The notes under the pieces were generated by a model, which had not been told where the DNA came from, searched no databases, and was given only the letters and a program-made list of their open reading frames with translations. From Melitaea cinxia (lineage: Eukaryota > Arthropoda > Insecta > Lepidoptera > Nymphalidae): a DNA stretch of 64,000 nucleotides. The translations under genes were made by a program, and so were the position numbers. The stretch's first letter is position 1. Each line of letters begins with the position of its first letter. The DNA is taken from the NCBI RefSeq assembly GCF_905220565.1, contig NC_059397.1, positions 17,919,001 to 17,983,000 of the forward strand. The letters are read 5' to 3'. This document shows positions 1 to 9,484 of this stretch, in pieces.

Positions 1-443
1 TGCTATCATTACGGCCCCACGCCGACATTTTTGTACGGTGATAAATATTTGTAGTGTAATTTCCTTGTTAATGATTCGTACATATTTTCTCTCGTGACCT
101 TTGTAATTTTTTATTTTATTAATAAAAGGTCGTATGTATATAACTGTATTCATAATTCATTAACCATTTATATTTCAAGATAATGTGTACTACATTTTTA
201 AGAGGACTGAACCAAATATATTAATATAGTCTTAAATTATTTATTTTAAATAACAAGTTTACGACCGTAATTATTGTAATAAAAAACTACGTCCATACAC
301 GCGAAAGTTAGCGAAAGGAGTAACAATTAAGTGTTTATTTTGTAAAGAATAATTACAGTTATTAAGTATTTACTCAGTTACTGAATGTTTTCGTTTATTA
401 TTGCATAAGTTTATTGTGTGTTTGTATATCTATAACACATATC
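1..443. other. Unique A+T-rich sequence, no feature seen
   Basis: No open frame, repeat copy or RNA-like structure was recognised here. It is A+T-rich and ends where a family A retroposon copy begins. Confidence 0.4.
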
Positions 444-750
444 TGCTGTGTGGTTACGGCAGTAAGGAATATAGCTATTCTTTCTCTTCCCGTGGGTGTC
501 GTAAGAGGCGACTAAGGGATAACACCGTTCCACTACCACCTTGGAATTTAAAAAGCTGACCGATGGCGGGATAACCATCCAACTGCTGGCTTTGAAATAC
601 ACAGTGCGACAAAGCCAGCCCTGCGATCACCAACCCGCCTGCCCAGCGTGGTGACTACGGGCAACATACATGAATAACGCTATTTTTGGCGCGAACTTGT
701 AGCGGCCTATGTCCAGCAATCGACTTAGATAGGTTGAAGTGATGATATCT
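444..750 (+). repeat. Family A retroposon copy (A1)
   Basis: Near full-length copy of the commonest type of repeat here. It runs from the 5' block GTGTGGTTACGGCAG through GTGGGTGTCGTAAGAGGCGA and GATGGCGGGATAACCATCC to the 3' block GTCCAGCAATCGACTTAG. The family's 3' end is identified by the TGA microsatellite that follows the same block at 34021-34066. Short TGA-type tails of this kind are typical of RTE-clade LINEs and the SINEs they mobilise; that assignment is inference. This copy lacks the middle block around CGAAGACGGGCAGCAGCGTC and has diverged at its 3' end. Confidence 0.8.
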
Positions 751-1057
751 ATAACATATTTACAATATACATACGGTCGTCTGTTCCTAAGGTAAGCAAT
801 TTAATGCTTGTATTATGGGTAACAGCCGGCTGATATAGCGACATGGAAGGTAGCGTCAATTTTAACGAGAGTTAAAATTTAAATTTATAAGATGACGATT
901 CGAAGGTGATTTTGAAGTCTATTTTAATAAACTTATTTTTAATTAATACATATTAATAATATTTATATAACCAAATACATATATCACACCCAGACTCGAA
1001 GCGGGAATCGAACCCAGAATCCTTGCAGTAAAATGCTAACTGCACTAACGGGCTAGT
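751..1057 (-). repeat. Family D tRNA-derived SINE, split by a LINE tail
   Basis: Read on the minus strand, the head at about 985-1057 resembles a tRNA gene, with a good B box (GGTTCGATTCC) in the context TGGGTTCGATTCCCGC. The 3' part at 751-843 carries the family block CGGTCGTCTGTTCCTAAGG. Between head and tail, about 845-930 matches a LINE 3' end (family F: GATGACGATTCGAAGGTG) that has inserted into the SINE. Other copies lie at 15280-15376, 39910-40110, 43655-43870 and 46765-46830. Confidence 0.65.
845..930 (+). repeat. Family F LINE 3'-end fragment
   Basis: Contains TAAGATGACGATTCGAAGGT followed by a TTTAATAAA-like end, matching 22868-22965, 30155-30330 and 38870-39030. It interrupts the family D SINE and is therefore younger than it. 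Confidence 0.55.
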
Positions 1058-1150
1058 CAAAATACAGTATTCAAAATAAATGTCTCATACAAGGGAAAAA
1101 GCAAACGCTCAAGTGCATCAACACAACATAACAATACAAGTATATAAATA

Positions 1151-1363
1151 CTAGCTGACCCCGCAAACGTTGTTTTGCCATAATTATATGTTATTAACCC
1201 CCTTAATCCCCCCCCCTCCATATAACTTCGGGGTATGAAAAATAGATGTTGTTCGATTCTCAGATCTACCCAATATGCACACAAAATTTCATGAGAATCG
1301 ATCAAAGCCTTTTCGGAGGAGTTTAACTACAAACAACGCGACACGAGAATTTTATATATTAGA
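1151..1363 (-). mobile_element. Small Helitron-like element (copy 1)
   Basis: On the minus strand the element begins TCTAATATATAAAATTCTCG and ends GGGGTCAGCTAG, with a small hairpin (GGCAAA...TTTGCG) about 11 bases before the end. It is flanked by A on the 5' side and T on the 3' side. The 5'-TC, 3'-CTAG and insertion between A and T fit non-autonomous Helitrons. A second copy at 3791-3990 has the same termini and flanks. A C-run lies near 1207-1216. The 5' terminus is interrupted by the Ginger-like element. Confidence 0.6.
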
Positions 1364-1365
1364 TA

Positions 1366-2463
1366 TGTTGCAGTCAAAACTCTTAACCAGTCAAAAGCAC
1401 TATTGACTAGCAAAATCAGTCAGAAGTACTTTTGGCCGTTTGTTTTAGTCAATAATACTTTTGACTAAAATAACAGTTAAAAGTACTTTTGCCGAATGGA
1501 GTTGGTTAAAAGTACTTTTGACTAAATGATTCCGTCAAAAGTGGTTTTGACTAGTTGTATCAGTCAAAACCCTTAAAAAGTTAAGGTGGTCGATAAAAAT
1601 AACGACAAACGCACATATAAACTTTTATATTACTCATTATTAGTGGAGAACGTGCTGATATTAGAACAAAAATGAGTGACTACGAAAAGAAAGAAGGCTT
1701 TTTGCAAAGAATTTTAGCGATGGAAGATATGAAAGATAGTCATTTCAATGTGATGACAAAAGAAAAATTTGAAAAGTTTGCAATGGATGTAGAAGACGCG
1801 AAATTTAATGAAAAGGAAACACCATTACAGTACAGTAGGCTACAACGCTTTAACACACACCGAAGTTTGTGGTATAAAAAAATTAGTTACAAACACAGAA
1901 CCTGTCAAATATTTTTGCCGGCTGAGGAAATCTACGACATTATTGATGCTGCTCATATTTCTATAGGGCATGGTGGTCGCGATAGACTTAAGAATGAAAC
2001 GGCAAAAAAGTACGCTAATGTTACAAAAGAAATGATTAATATATATTTATCAATGTGCGAAGTATGCCAAAGGAAGAAAAGCAAGAAAAGGATGGGTCAG
2101 GTTTAGAAACCGATCCTGCACGCTGAAATGAACAGCCGCTGCCAAGTCGATCTGATTGACATGCAGTCGCAAGAAGATCGCCAGCATAAATTTATTATGG
2201 TTTATCAAGATCATTTAACTAAATTTATTCACATCTAACGAGTTAATAGTGCTTTTGATTGACGCTTTTTTGCTGTTAAAACTACTTTTGACGGAGAGCG
2301 TCAGTCAAAAGTATTTTTAACCGCGAATTTGCAGTCAAAAGTACTAATAACCAATAATTTTCAGTGAAAACCACTTTTGACCAACTTGTCCAGTCAAAAG
2401 TACTTTTGACTGATTTCGCTAGTCAATAGTACTTTTGACTGGTCAAGAGTTCTGACTGCAACA
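1366..2463 (+). mobile_element. Ginger-like DNA transposon relic with integrase remnant
   Basis: The element is 1098 bp. It starts TGTTGCAGTCAAAACTCTTA and ends TCAAGAGTTCTGACTGCAACA (last bases 2451-2463). The two ends form inverted repeats of about 69 bp with about 5 mismatches. Both flanks carry GATA (1362-1365 and 2464-2467), a 4-bp target duplication. Inside is a decayed integrase frame with an HHCC zinc finger and the start of a DDE core. TGT...ACA termini, a 4-bp duplication and a gypsy-like integrase are the published hallmarks of Ginger1 transposons. Both ends also hold several copies of the palindrome TCAAAAGTACTTTTGA. Two catalytic acidic residues are missing, so the copy cannot move on its own. 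Confidence 0.8.
1672..2238 (+). pseudogene. Ginger-type integrase, N-terminal part, broken
   Basis: A 144-codon frame starts at ATG 1672 and stops at TAG 2104. The same frame then continues in clear homology to TAA at 2236. Residues H95, H100, C129 and C132 form an integrase HHCC zinc finger (HISIGHGG ... CEVCQ). After the stop comes the start of the integrase catalytic core, with RCQVDLIDMQS holding the first catalytic Asp and then FIMVYQDHLTKF. The second Asp and the Glu of the DDE triad are absent because the rest of the core is deleted. Before decay the protein would have bound the TIRs and catalysed transposition. The wording of the core resembles domesticated KRBA2/GIN1-type integrases, but the TIRs show this is a transposon, not a host gene. 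Confidence 0.8.
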
Positions 2464-2565
2464 GATATACTTTACATCACTCACACAATGATGAACGTTA
2501 AACGTATTAAAAAGTTTTAAAAAAATAACGAAAATTCCGAATTCATATAATCTTACGATAATGTC

Positions 2566-3335
2566 GCCATATTTATTTATTTATTTATTTATTTATTTAT
2601 TTGGAGAACGGTACAGAAACAATTACAGAATAACAGCGTAGCATAAAACAATAAAAAAAAAATAGATACAAATTGTCCCCTCTATGTCTCACTAAGAACA
2701 TAGGGATAAGATTTACAGCAAGGACAGTAATGATGATTAGTTATTAATATTAATAGTCTAGAGCTAATGAAAACACCAAGGCGACTAATTAATCTAACTA
2801 AATAGCTTCCTAACTTTAGTTTTAAAAAGATGCCGGGAGCACGAGAACATATCTATATCATTAAATAAACTATTGTGTAGGACACACATTCTGTAAAGTG
2901 GCGCGCGTTGACCTATATTTGTTCTAGTTAATTCTATATGGAAAAGGTTTTTAGACCGAGTTGGTTTAGCTGGAGCTCGAAAATACAGTTCTGCAAGAAG
3001 TTGTGGTGCGTTTATTTCACCCATGCAAATATGTCTGAGGGTAAGTGCATCAGCCATCGAACGTCTATCGCTAAGAGAAATCATGCTGTATCTATCTAAT
3101 AATTCATCATAAGAGCACCTTGGGGAATGAATACGGTAGTTGAGGATACGTAAAAACTTTTTTTGTACAAGTTCTAGGCGATTTTTGTATGTATCGTAGT
3201 ATGGGTTCCAAATGGGGGATAAATACTCAAGTTGTGAGCGCACTAGACTTTTGTAAAGACACATAAATGTTTCTTCTCGCTTAAAAGATTTCGTGATGCG
3301 GCAGATAAAACCTAACATATACTTATATAAACAAC
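2566..3335 (-). mobile_element. 5'-truncated non-LTR retrotransposon (CR1/Jockey-like)
   Basis: Minus-strand LINE piece. The end of the reverse-transcriptase frame lies at 2794-3318, a 3' UTR at about 2602-2793, and a (TAAA)n tail, seen as TTTA repeats on the plus strand, at 2570-2602. The 5' end is lost near 3335, as expected of incomplete reverse transcription. A tetranucleotide tail and this C-terminal sequence fit CR1 or Jockey-group elements; the exact clade is not resolved. Confidence 0.75.
2794..3318 (-). pseudogene. LINE reverse transcriptase, C-terminal 174 codons
   Basis: The frame begins MLGFICRITKSF and carries LYKSLVRSQLEYLSPIWNP, a pattern seen in the thumb region of non-LTR reverse transcriptases, then VQKKFLRILNYR and the C-terminal tail to RKLFS. 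Readable frame continues a few codons upstream of the ATG (LYKYMLGF), so the ATG is internal and not a true start. The palm domain with the catalytic Asp residues is lost with the 5' truncation. The frame itself has no stop or frameshift, so the insertion is fairly young. Confidence 0.8.
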
Positions 3336-3790
3336 TTTGGAATTTTGATTGGGAGCGTTAAGGAAGCATTAAGGAAAATCCGAACGAAGAATTTTTGGAA
3401 TGTTAATATCGATACGGTCTGGGTCATTTTCATTATTTTTATAAAGGGCTACGCAAACCTTATTTATGAAACGAACATTTCTTAAATACTTATTTATTGC
3501 GAGCAATAAGGAATTTAAACAAATAAATAAATAAAAAAAATTAAATATATAACATACACATAGATTTACCAATTTTATTTAAAAGCTAAAATTGCCTGTA
3601 TTTGCGCGATTTTTATTATGAAACTATTGCCTGCATTTCTTTTCAGTGGAATAATAATAATAATAATAATAATGACAGCGCAATAAAGCTTAAAAAATCC
3701 ATCTGTTCAACTTTAATACGAAAACGTAATACACCTACGAATAAAAATAAAACTCAAAATAAACAATGCAATTTCAAATCTCATTTATTA
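3336..3790. other. Unique sequence with short AAT repeat
   Basis: No gene is seen. A short (AAT)n run lies near 3650-3672. Apparent frames here are low-complexity. Confidence 0.4.
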
Positions 3791-3990
3791 CTAGCTGATC
3801 CCGCAAACGTTGTTTTGCCATATGGGTTATTAACCCCCCTTAATCCCCCCCCCCCTAAAAAAAGCTGTATGAGAAATAGACGTTGGCCGATTCTCAGACC
3901 TACCCGATATGCACACATATAAAAATCAGTCCAGCCGTTTCGGAGGAGTATTATAAGTAACATTGTGACACGAGAATTTTATATATAAGA
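3791..3990 (-). mobile_element. Small Helitron-like element (copy 2)
   Basis: Intact partner of 1151-1363. On the minus strand it runs from TCTTATATATAAAATTCTCG to GCGGGATCAGCTAG. It is flanked by A and T and carries the same C-rich stretch (3847-3856). It lacks the Ginger-like insertion, so it shows what the uninterrupted element looks like. Confidence 0.6.
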
Positions 3991-3999
3991 TTTTTCAGT

Positions 4000-4080
4000 G
4001 AATTTTTTGTTCAATCACAATGAAATACAGCTTATGTTACTCCTAAATAGTGTATATATATATATATATATATATATATT
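4000..4080. repeat. Family H fragment and (TA)n microsatellite
   Basis: TTTTTTGTTCAATCACAATG followed by TTACTCCTAAATAGTGTA matches 19075-19170, which extends it with TAGCTTTCTGGTAGTGAAA. A TA run follows at 4054-4079. Confidence 0.45.
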
Positions 4081-4725
4081 CCGTCATTAATACGGAACGT
4101 CGATAACGAGAACCGAATCACTGTGATTGTATTACACAAAGTAGATGTGGAACCAAATACAATTTTACACTAGAATTTTTTATTTATTTATTTGTAACGA
4201 TATTTAGGGTAAGAATATGTACATAACTAATATCTTCTCAGAGCAGGACTCACCCCGCGAAAGCGAGCGTTAATACAATTTCGCACCACTGCACCAGACA
4301 ATTTTCCGAACATTCCATTAGTGACGCATCAAATTTTTATAAAGATGAAGATGCAAATATTTTAACACGAGAATTTCAGACTTTTATATAAGTTAAATAA
4401 TAAAAAAAAAAAACTTATTTTGCAGTTAACATCCATGTAACTTTAGCAGGAAAATAGAATTTTAGTGAACTACTATAATTAGTACTTATGAGTTAGCTTG
4501 ACAGCGTCTATTCATTATTTAGGTCTACTTAACTACAAGTAATTCTACTTTTTTTTCATTAACAATAATTAGGAATATCCTTTAAAACAAAGGAACAATA
4601 ATTCTCAATGAACACGAACTTTATATTATGTCAGTTGAGTCAGTAAAGTTCGTACTACCCTTTTTCGTCAATATATCGACTACTTTTAACGAAATACTAC
4701 TTTCAAGGACAAAAACACGAGTTTC
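4081..4725. other. Unclassified intergenic sequence
   Basis: No gene was recognised. CACGAGAATTTCAG near 4363 may be a scrap of the small Helitron-like family. Confidence 0.35.
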
Positions 4726-4845
4726 TGTGGTGAGTAAGATGACCGCGCTTTCGATGCTTGTAGTGTTGCAGGCGTTTATAAACAACGGTAATCGCTTACC
4801 AACAGGTGTGTCGTACGTTTGTTTGCCGACCTAGATGTATATAAA
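4726..4845 (+). repeat. Family B retroposon, 3' half
   Basis: Matches the family B 3' half: GTGAGTAAGATGACCGCGC, TTGTAGTGTTGCAGGCG, GGTAATCGCTTACCAACAGG and GTTTGCCGACCTAG, then an A-rich end. The A-rich 3' end seen in all good copies sets the orientation. There are about 18 copies or pieces in this window. No tRNA-like head is visible, so family B is either an unusual SINE or the 3' end of a LINE. Confidence 0.75.
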
Positions 4846-5309
4846 ATGTTTTCCTATATCCCAGAGTGTGACATAAGCAAAGATGTCATAGAAGTGCCTT
4901 CAGTGCGAAAGAACCGGTAATCTGATATGCAGATTATTATCGAAGATAGGTCAATATATTTAAAGCTGATGTACATGTGTGTCAGTACACGCACGTAAAA
5001 ATAACTTGCACTTAAACACTTGATTGTCTTCCTTGTAAGCATATTATTACGATGGATTTGATTGTAAATATCTGGTAGATATAAAACCTCAACTGTTTCT
5101 GTTTCTTATTCATTCAAATATCTCAAAACTGACATAGACCTCTTTTTCCATGTAGGAGAAAGGTTGAAGCTTATTCTAACTATTCTTATAATCCTGTACT
5201 AAATTATAATGGAGAGTTACATAGCCTCTCCTCCTATTCTTGTACTGATTATAATTCTATTAACTACAATTACAGCAAGATACTTCGTAAATTGTAATCT
5301 TAAATTTCG

Positions 5310-5641
5310 CTCGCTTCAGCCTGTTATATCCCACTACTGGGCATAGGCCTCTTTCCCCATGTAGGAGAAGGATCAGAGCTTAATCCACCATGCTGCTCCA
5401 ATGCGGGTTGGTGGATATATTCCCTACTATGAGTAACGATCGCTATCAGGTGTACATGATAACAACCGGGACCGACGGCTTAACGTGCTCTCCGAGGCAC
5501 TGTGGGGAGACCCACTAGGACTGCACAAACACCCAGACCACGGCAAACACCTGCAAGGCCAATACAAATGTTTGTTATGTGCGGGGATCGAACCCGCAAC
5601 CGCAACAGGTACAATCCATGGTTTTGACCGCTGCGCCAACT
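5310..5641 (-). repeat. Full-length tRNA-derived SINE (family E)
   Basis: The most complete family E copy. On the minus strand it starts with a tRNA-like head (GTTGGCGCAGCGGTC as A box region, GGTTCGATCCCCGC as B box) at about 5570-5641. A body follows with CGTTAAGCCGTCGGTCCCGG and GATAGCGATCGTTACTC. The 3' block is CTTCTCCTACATGGGGAAAG, then GCCCAGTAGTGGGATATAAC ending in GGCTGA. The 3' end resembles the family A tail, which suggests mobilisation by the same LINE machinery (inference). Partial copies lie at 20975-21115, 24485-24615, 35365-35462 and 54440-54625. Confidence 0.75.
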
Positions 5642-6160
5642 AATTTTAAATTTAACTTCGCTTTATCATTTGGCTTTCATTCATAGCTAGTAAGTCTAAA
5701 CTATTTCATATTTCACTAAAAATAAGTTAATAATATCGAATAACGATAAAAATACAAACTCAGCTAAAACATGAGAACGTGTAATTTGCGAATATTTTCG
5801 GTATAAAATTATGAACGAGTTCCATCAACCGGGTCGTTCATTAATTTTATGACGCTAATAAACACGGGAAAGTACACTACATGCGATAATTTAAGTAAAC
5901 CTACCTGTAATTAACTTTGCTCGATTATTACTCTACAGCAATGTCAACAGTCAAAAATTTTATATATTAAACGATGAATCAAAACATATAATTTAAAACG
6001 CTTGATTAATCGTTAACAATAATTTTTCGTTTATTAAAAAAAAGTTTTTAAAGTTTTTAACTTTGGCTGAATAAGATAAGATCGTTGCTTTATATTTGTT
6101 TCGAAAAAAGGAAAAATTGTAATAGTTTATACGCGGGAATTTTAATTTTGTGAGAGCTCA
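5642..6160. other. Unclassified A+T-rich sequence
   Basis: No gene, RNA or recognisable repeat was seen. Confidence 0.35.
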
Positions 6161-6655
6161 TATATTGAGGCACAACAGAAAATATCCTGCTCAAAATCTT
6201 GAGCAGACAATGAGGTTGAAAGTTCAAACTTGATGTTGAGGTGGGGAACCTCAACCGTGGACCTTCGGCTGGCTTGAGACCCTACACGTCGTCGGGAGGG
6301 GTGGTCTTGTGAGTGCCGTGTCTCTCTGGCTGCCGAGGCCCGGATTTTTTCATTCGGGCCGGCCACCGGGGCGAGGTGGTGCATGCTGGCGCGACCCCAT
6401 CTCGCCTCACTAAGGCGGAGGTCTGCTCACACGTGGATGGTTTTTATTCTGTAAGGAGTCTGACTCCCCTACGGTGCTCCCTCGCCGGAGGGTATACATG
6501 AGGATTTTCTCCACGTTAAAAAAAGGAGCAATCTCAACCTTACAGAAGATCACAGGCAAATAATATTGCTCCCAAGTAGTTTTGTGTTCTTGTGGCCAGC
6601 AAGATGGTCAGAAGTAAGTCGTACGCTCGTTGGCCATCCTAGTTTTATAAAAAAT
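6160..6655 (+). repeat. Family B copy interrupted by a GC-rich insertion
   Basis: The 5' part (AATATCCTGCTCAAAATCTT) lies at 6180-6206. The copy resumes at about 6522 with GAGCAATCTCAACCTTACAG and runs to the A-rich end near 6650. The intervening bases are a separate insertion. GAGCA occurs on both sides and is a possible target duplication. Confidence 0.6.
6207..6521 (+). mobile_element. GC-rich retroposon-like insertion, unclassified
   Basis: Strongly GC-rich against an A+T-rich background. It contains CCCGGATTTTTTCATTCGGG (hairpin-forming), GGCCGGCCACCGGGGCGAGG and a 3' part CTCCCTCGCCGGAGGG, and ends in a short A run. The composition and A-run end suggest the 3' UTR of a non-LTR element such as an R1-type LINE, but I cannot name it. 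Open frames here look like chance frames. Confidence 0.5.
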
Positions 6656-7454
6656 AGCATAATTTATGTTTTATTAATCTAAATTTATAAATCAAAATTA
6701 ACGTATCACTGATATCACAAATATTCAAAATTGCATGTAAAGGAATTCGAAAATGTATTTAGAATATAATTGTGAATTATGACGAACATAAATAATGCAA
6801 GGCATGTCGATATAACACGACGTAAGCAAAAATATGATTGGTGGTCTAAACTAAATTATAATACTGCAATGCTTAGTCATTAAATGCATTGTAATAAAGC
6901 TGGCTATTAATATTTCACGCTAAAACCGAAGCCGTGTTAGCGCAGCGTATAAAATATGGCCGATTAATCCCATTTAGGGCGGATCTGATCTAAATAACTA
7001 TTTTTCAATATATTAAAATTACCGGCCTTATGAATTTTCGTCTGCAGACGTGCTTGAAATATACATTCTTTTTTTCGTAAAAGAATTTCGGGACGTCCAT
7101 TCCTACTTATAAATGGAATCTTTGAACAAAGACGATTATATAATAGGTTTGACTTTTTTATTTGAGGATATCGGGAACCATAATTTTTGCTTCTTATATT
7201 ATGATGGTTTTGCTGCTCCTGAAGTGGTTATTGAAGTTTCAGAATAGTCAATATGTTCTCTCAACAACTAACAATACTGGCCATTTTTTAACTTTGTAGA
7301 TTTTTTAAAAATTATTTGTATGTAATGAATTATGATGATAATTGCACAGATAATTAAAAATTTTCTGAAAAAGTGACTAATATTTCAGTTTCTTGTTTAT
7401 GACAGTTCGTAGGTTAACAATAGGTAGGTAAGTTATTTTGGTGTGTGTTCACGT
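6656..7454. other. Unclassified A+T-rich sequence
   Basis: No gene was recognised. GCCGTGTTAGCGCAGCGTAT near 6930 is faintly tRNA-like, but no full cloverleaf could be drawn. Confidence 0.35.
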
Positions 7455-7505
7455 ATTTTCTGTAGGTGTCACCTCAGCCTATTGCAGTCCACTGTCGGAC
7501 ATAGA
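7455..7505 (-). repeat. Family A 3'-tail remnant
   Basis: CTCAGCCTATTGCAGTCCAC is the reverse of the family A 3' block (consensus GTGGACTGCAATAGGCTGA). Only the last 50 bases or so remain. Confidence 0.55.
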
Positions 7506-7533
7506 CCTCGACACGTTAAAAATATTAATTTTG

Positions 7534-7750
7534 TACGATTTTATTTTTGTGTTACCCCACACATTAGGAAATTCTAAACATTTTTTATTATCATATCAAA
7601 AATCGCCCGTTCCAGCGGAGATCGAACCTGCATCTCCGATTGACCGTGTCGGTGCTCTAGCCAATTAAGCTACGGAACGATGTACCCGCTAGATCGAAAT
7701 TTTTGATATGATGATTTTATATTCGGTCTAAGCGACTGTGGCGCCGTCTA
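7534..7750 (-). repeat. Family C tRNA-like element (first of a tandem pair)
   Basis: On the minus strand a leader (GCTTAGACCGAATATAAAAT) leads into a tRNA-like segment at about 7608-7680. It has a 7-bp acceptor pair (CGTTCCG with CGGAACG on the opposite arm), a GGTTCGATCTC B box and a possible GGT anticodon loop. The base before the anticodon is C rather than the invariant T, so this is probably not a working tRNA. The tRNA-like part is bracketed by inverted repeats (ATCATATCAAAAATC / ATTTTTGATATGAT). The 3' tail holds TTTAGAATTTCCTAATGTGT. It repeats at 7838-8055, 38345-38512 and 41840-42000. Confidence 0.65.
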
Positions 7751-7837
7751 TAGTAAGTTCCTTACAGAAACCCGTAACTATTCAAAGTTTAATACTACAA
7801 TGAATATCTTTGACAGGAGACGACACCATGCTATTTT

Positions 7838-8055
7838 TAATATGTACGATATTATTTTTGTGTTACAGACCCCACACATTAGGAAATTCTAAATTTTTTT
7901 TTAATATCATATAAAAAATCAACCGTTCCAGCGGGGATCGAACCTGTATCTCCGACTAACCGTGTAGGTGCTCTAGCCAATTAAGCTATGGAACGATGTA
8001 CCCGCTAGATAGAGATTTTTGATATGATGATTTTATATTCGGTCTAAGCGACGCC
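7838..8055 (-). repeat. Family C tRNA-like element (second of a tandem pair)
   Basis: Same order of blocks as 7534-7750: tail, inverted repeat, tRNA-like part (TTCCAGCGGGGATCGAACCT on the plus strand), inverted repeat and leader. Both copies share tail sequence, so they look like a tandem duplication of a unit of about 300 bp. ATTTTTGATATGATATTAAT occurs once more at about 8086-8105. Confidence 0.6.
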
Positions 8056-8149
8056 ACGGTCGCTTCGACCCCGCTGGTATGGTCGATTTTTGATATGATA
8101 TTAATAAAAATATTAATATAAATTAATTAATATAAACGTTTACAAAAAC

Positions 8150-8450
8150 ATAGCCATACATAGCCCTCTCTTCCCGTGGGTGTCGTAAGACGCGACTAAG
8201 GGATAACACAGTTCCACTGCCACCTTGGAACTTATAAAGCCGACCGATGGCTGCATAACTATTCAACTGCTGGCTTTGAAATACACAGGCCGAAGACGGG
8301 CAGCAGCGTCTTCGGTGCGACAAAGCCAGCCCTGCGGTCATCAACCTGCCCAGCGTGGTGATTATGGGCAATATGAGTTGTGCTATTTTCGGCGTGAACT
8401 TGTGAAGGCCTGTGTCCAGCAGTGGACTGTGATAGGCTAAAATGATGAAA
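8150..8450 (+). repeat. Family A retroposon copy (A2)
   Basis: Runs from CTCTCTTCCCGTGGGTGTCG through CCGAAGACGGGCAGCAGCGT to GTCCAGCAGTGGACTGTGAT, then AATGATGAAAT. It retains most of the family open frame on the opposite strand. The 5' block with the GTGTGGCTACGG start is missing. Confidence 0.8.
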
Positions 8451-9190
8451 TAACAAAATTCAACAGAAATAAAAATGAATATATTTTAAAAATAGCGTGC
8501 CTCTCCCATACTTTAACAGCGGTTCGAAGCTAAAAATTTGTAACCATCATCACAACATTAAGATTTAGACGGGTGCTGTGTGCATCATGTAGGTATGATT
8601 AATGACCGCTACAAGAACGATATCATGTACCGTTAGAAAAGGAACAAAAACATACGTACGCTTTACGGGTATATGAAGTTCATGTTCCATTTGTAAATAT
8701 TTTATAGTATTTATCTGACGTATTTATGTCACGGTTTTGAGCACGTTAAGCTGTCGGTTATCAATTCGTAAAGAAATAGTGAATCTTTTTTAAATTTATA
8801 ATCTGTGACTCTTGCCAAAAATTAATTTTAATTTTATTATACTGACAATTAAAATTTAATTCCTTTGTAGATTTTGGATTAATATATTTTAAATTTACAA
8901 CAAAAAAGTTTTTATATGTAGAGACATATATGTTAAGTATTTTTTATTTTTATTTTTAAAGTCGTATTACTAGTTGTATGTAATTACATGAGCATGAAAT
9001 ACTTAAGTTATTACATAGTACATGTAATTTAAAACTAGTTCAAAAGCTATCATAGCAGTAGCGATGGTATCTATTTTTTACTTGACCCTGTTATGTACGC
9101 TTTAATTGTAATAAAATTTTCATCCCAGAAATTCCATATTTTTTATTTGAATACTGTATTAATTTTGGCCTTATAAACAAAAAAAAAACC
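8451..9190. other. Unclassified A+T-rich sequence
   Basis: No gene or repeat was recognised. Confidence 0.35.
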
Positions 9191-9194
9191 AGTT

Positions 9195-9415
9195 TGCACA
9201 CGACTGAAGTAAACCTTCTTTATCAATAGGCCTGCACAATACTACACTGTATCTTAGATATACGAAACGTAACTATGAGAGTAAGAGTGAAAGAAAATGT
9301 GTGCTCGCACCTTTCTCTCTTGCTCCATTCGCCTCGCCCGATGACACTTTTTGTAACGCTTTATGTACTCCCCAAGACAAGCGAGCGTAAAGAAATTTTA
9401 CAAAAAAATGCCTTA
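9195..9415. repeat. MITE-like family J copy
   Basis: One of five related pieces (also 10727-10895, 30335-30480, 33020-33235 and 36190-36365). The family has inverted ends of the form GACTGAAGTAAAACTTC / GAAGTTTTACTTCAGTC and a middle block CGCCTCGCCCGATGACAC...TTTTTGTAACGCT. Terminal inverted repeats and the small size suggest a non-autonomous DNA element. This copy carries an extra block with ATCTTAGATATACGAAACGT, also present at about 33175-33196. Confidence 0.55.
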
Positions 9416-9484
9416 CACTTAACGACTTCTACTTGTAGTACGATAAAAAAAACTGTCCAGGTATATACTCAATAGAAATACAAA

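Noticed and set aside
1366..2463. A domesticated KRBA2/GIN1-like host gene
   Set aside because: The integrase frame has an internal stop, is truncated before the DDE triad is complete and is bounded by TIRs with a target duplication.
6142..6501. Overlapping frames in GC-rich DNA
   Set aside because: High GC removes stop codons by chance. The region is an insertion splitting a family B copy and shows no protein motif.
7608..7680. Possible functional tRNA gene on the minus strand
   Set aside because: It recurs in several dispersed copies with fixed flanks and has C where tRNAs have T before the anticodon. It is better read as a tRNA-derived repeat.
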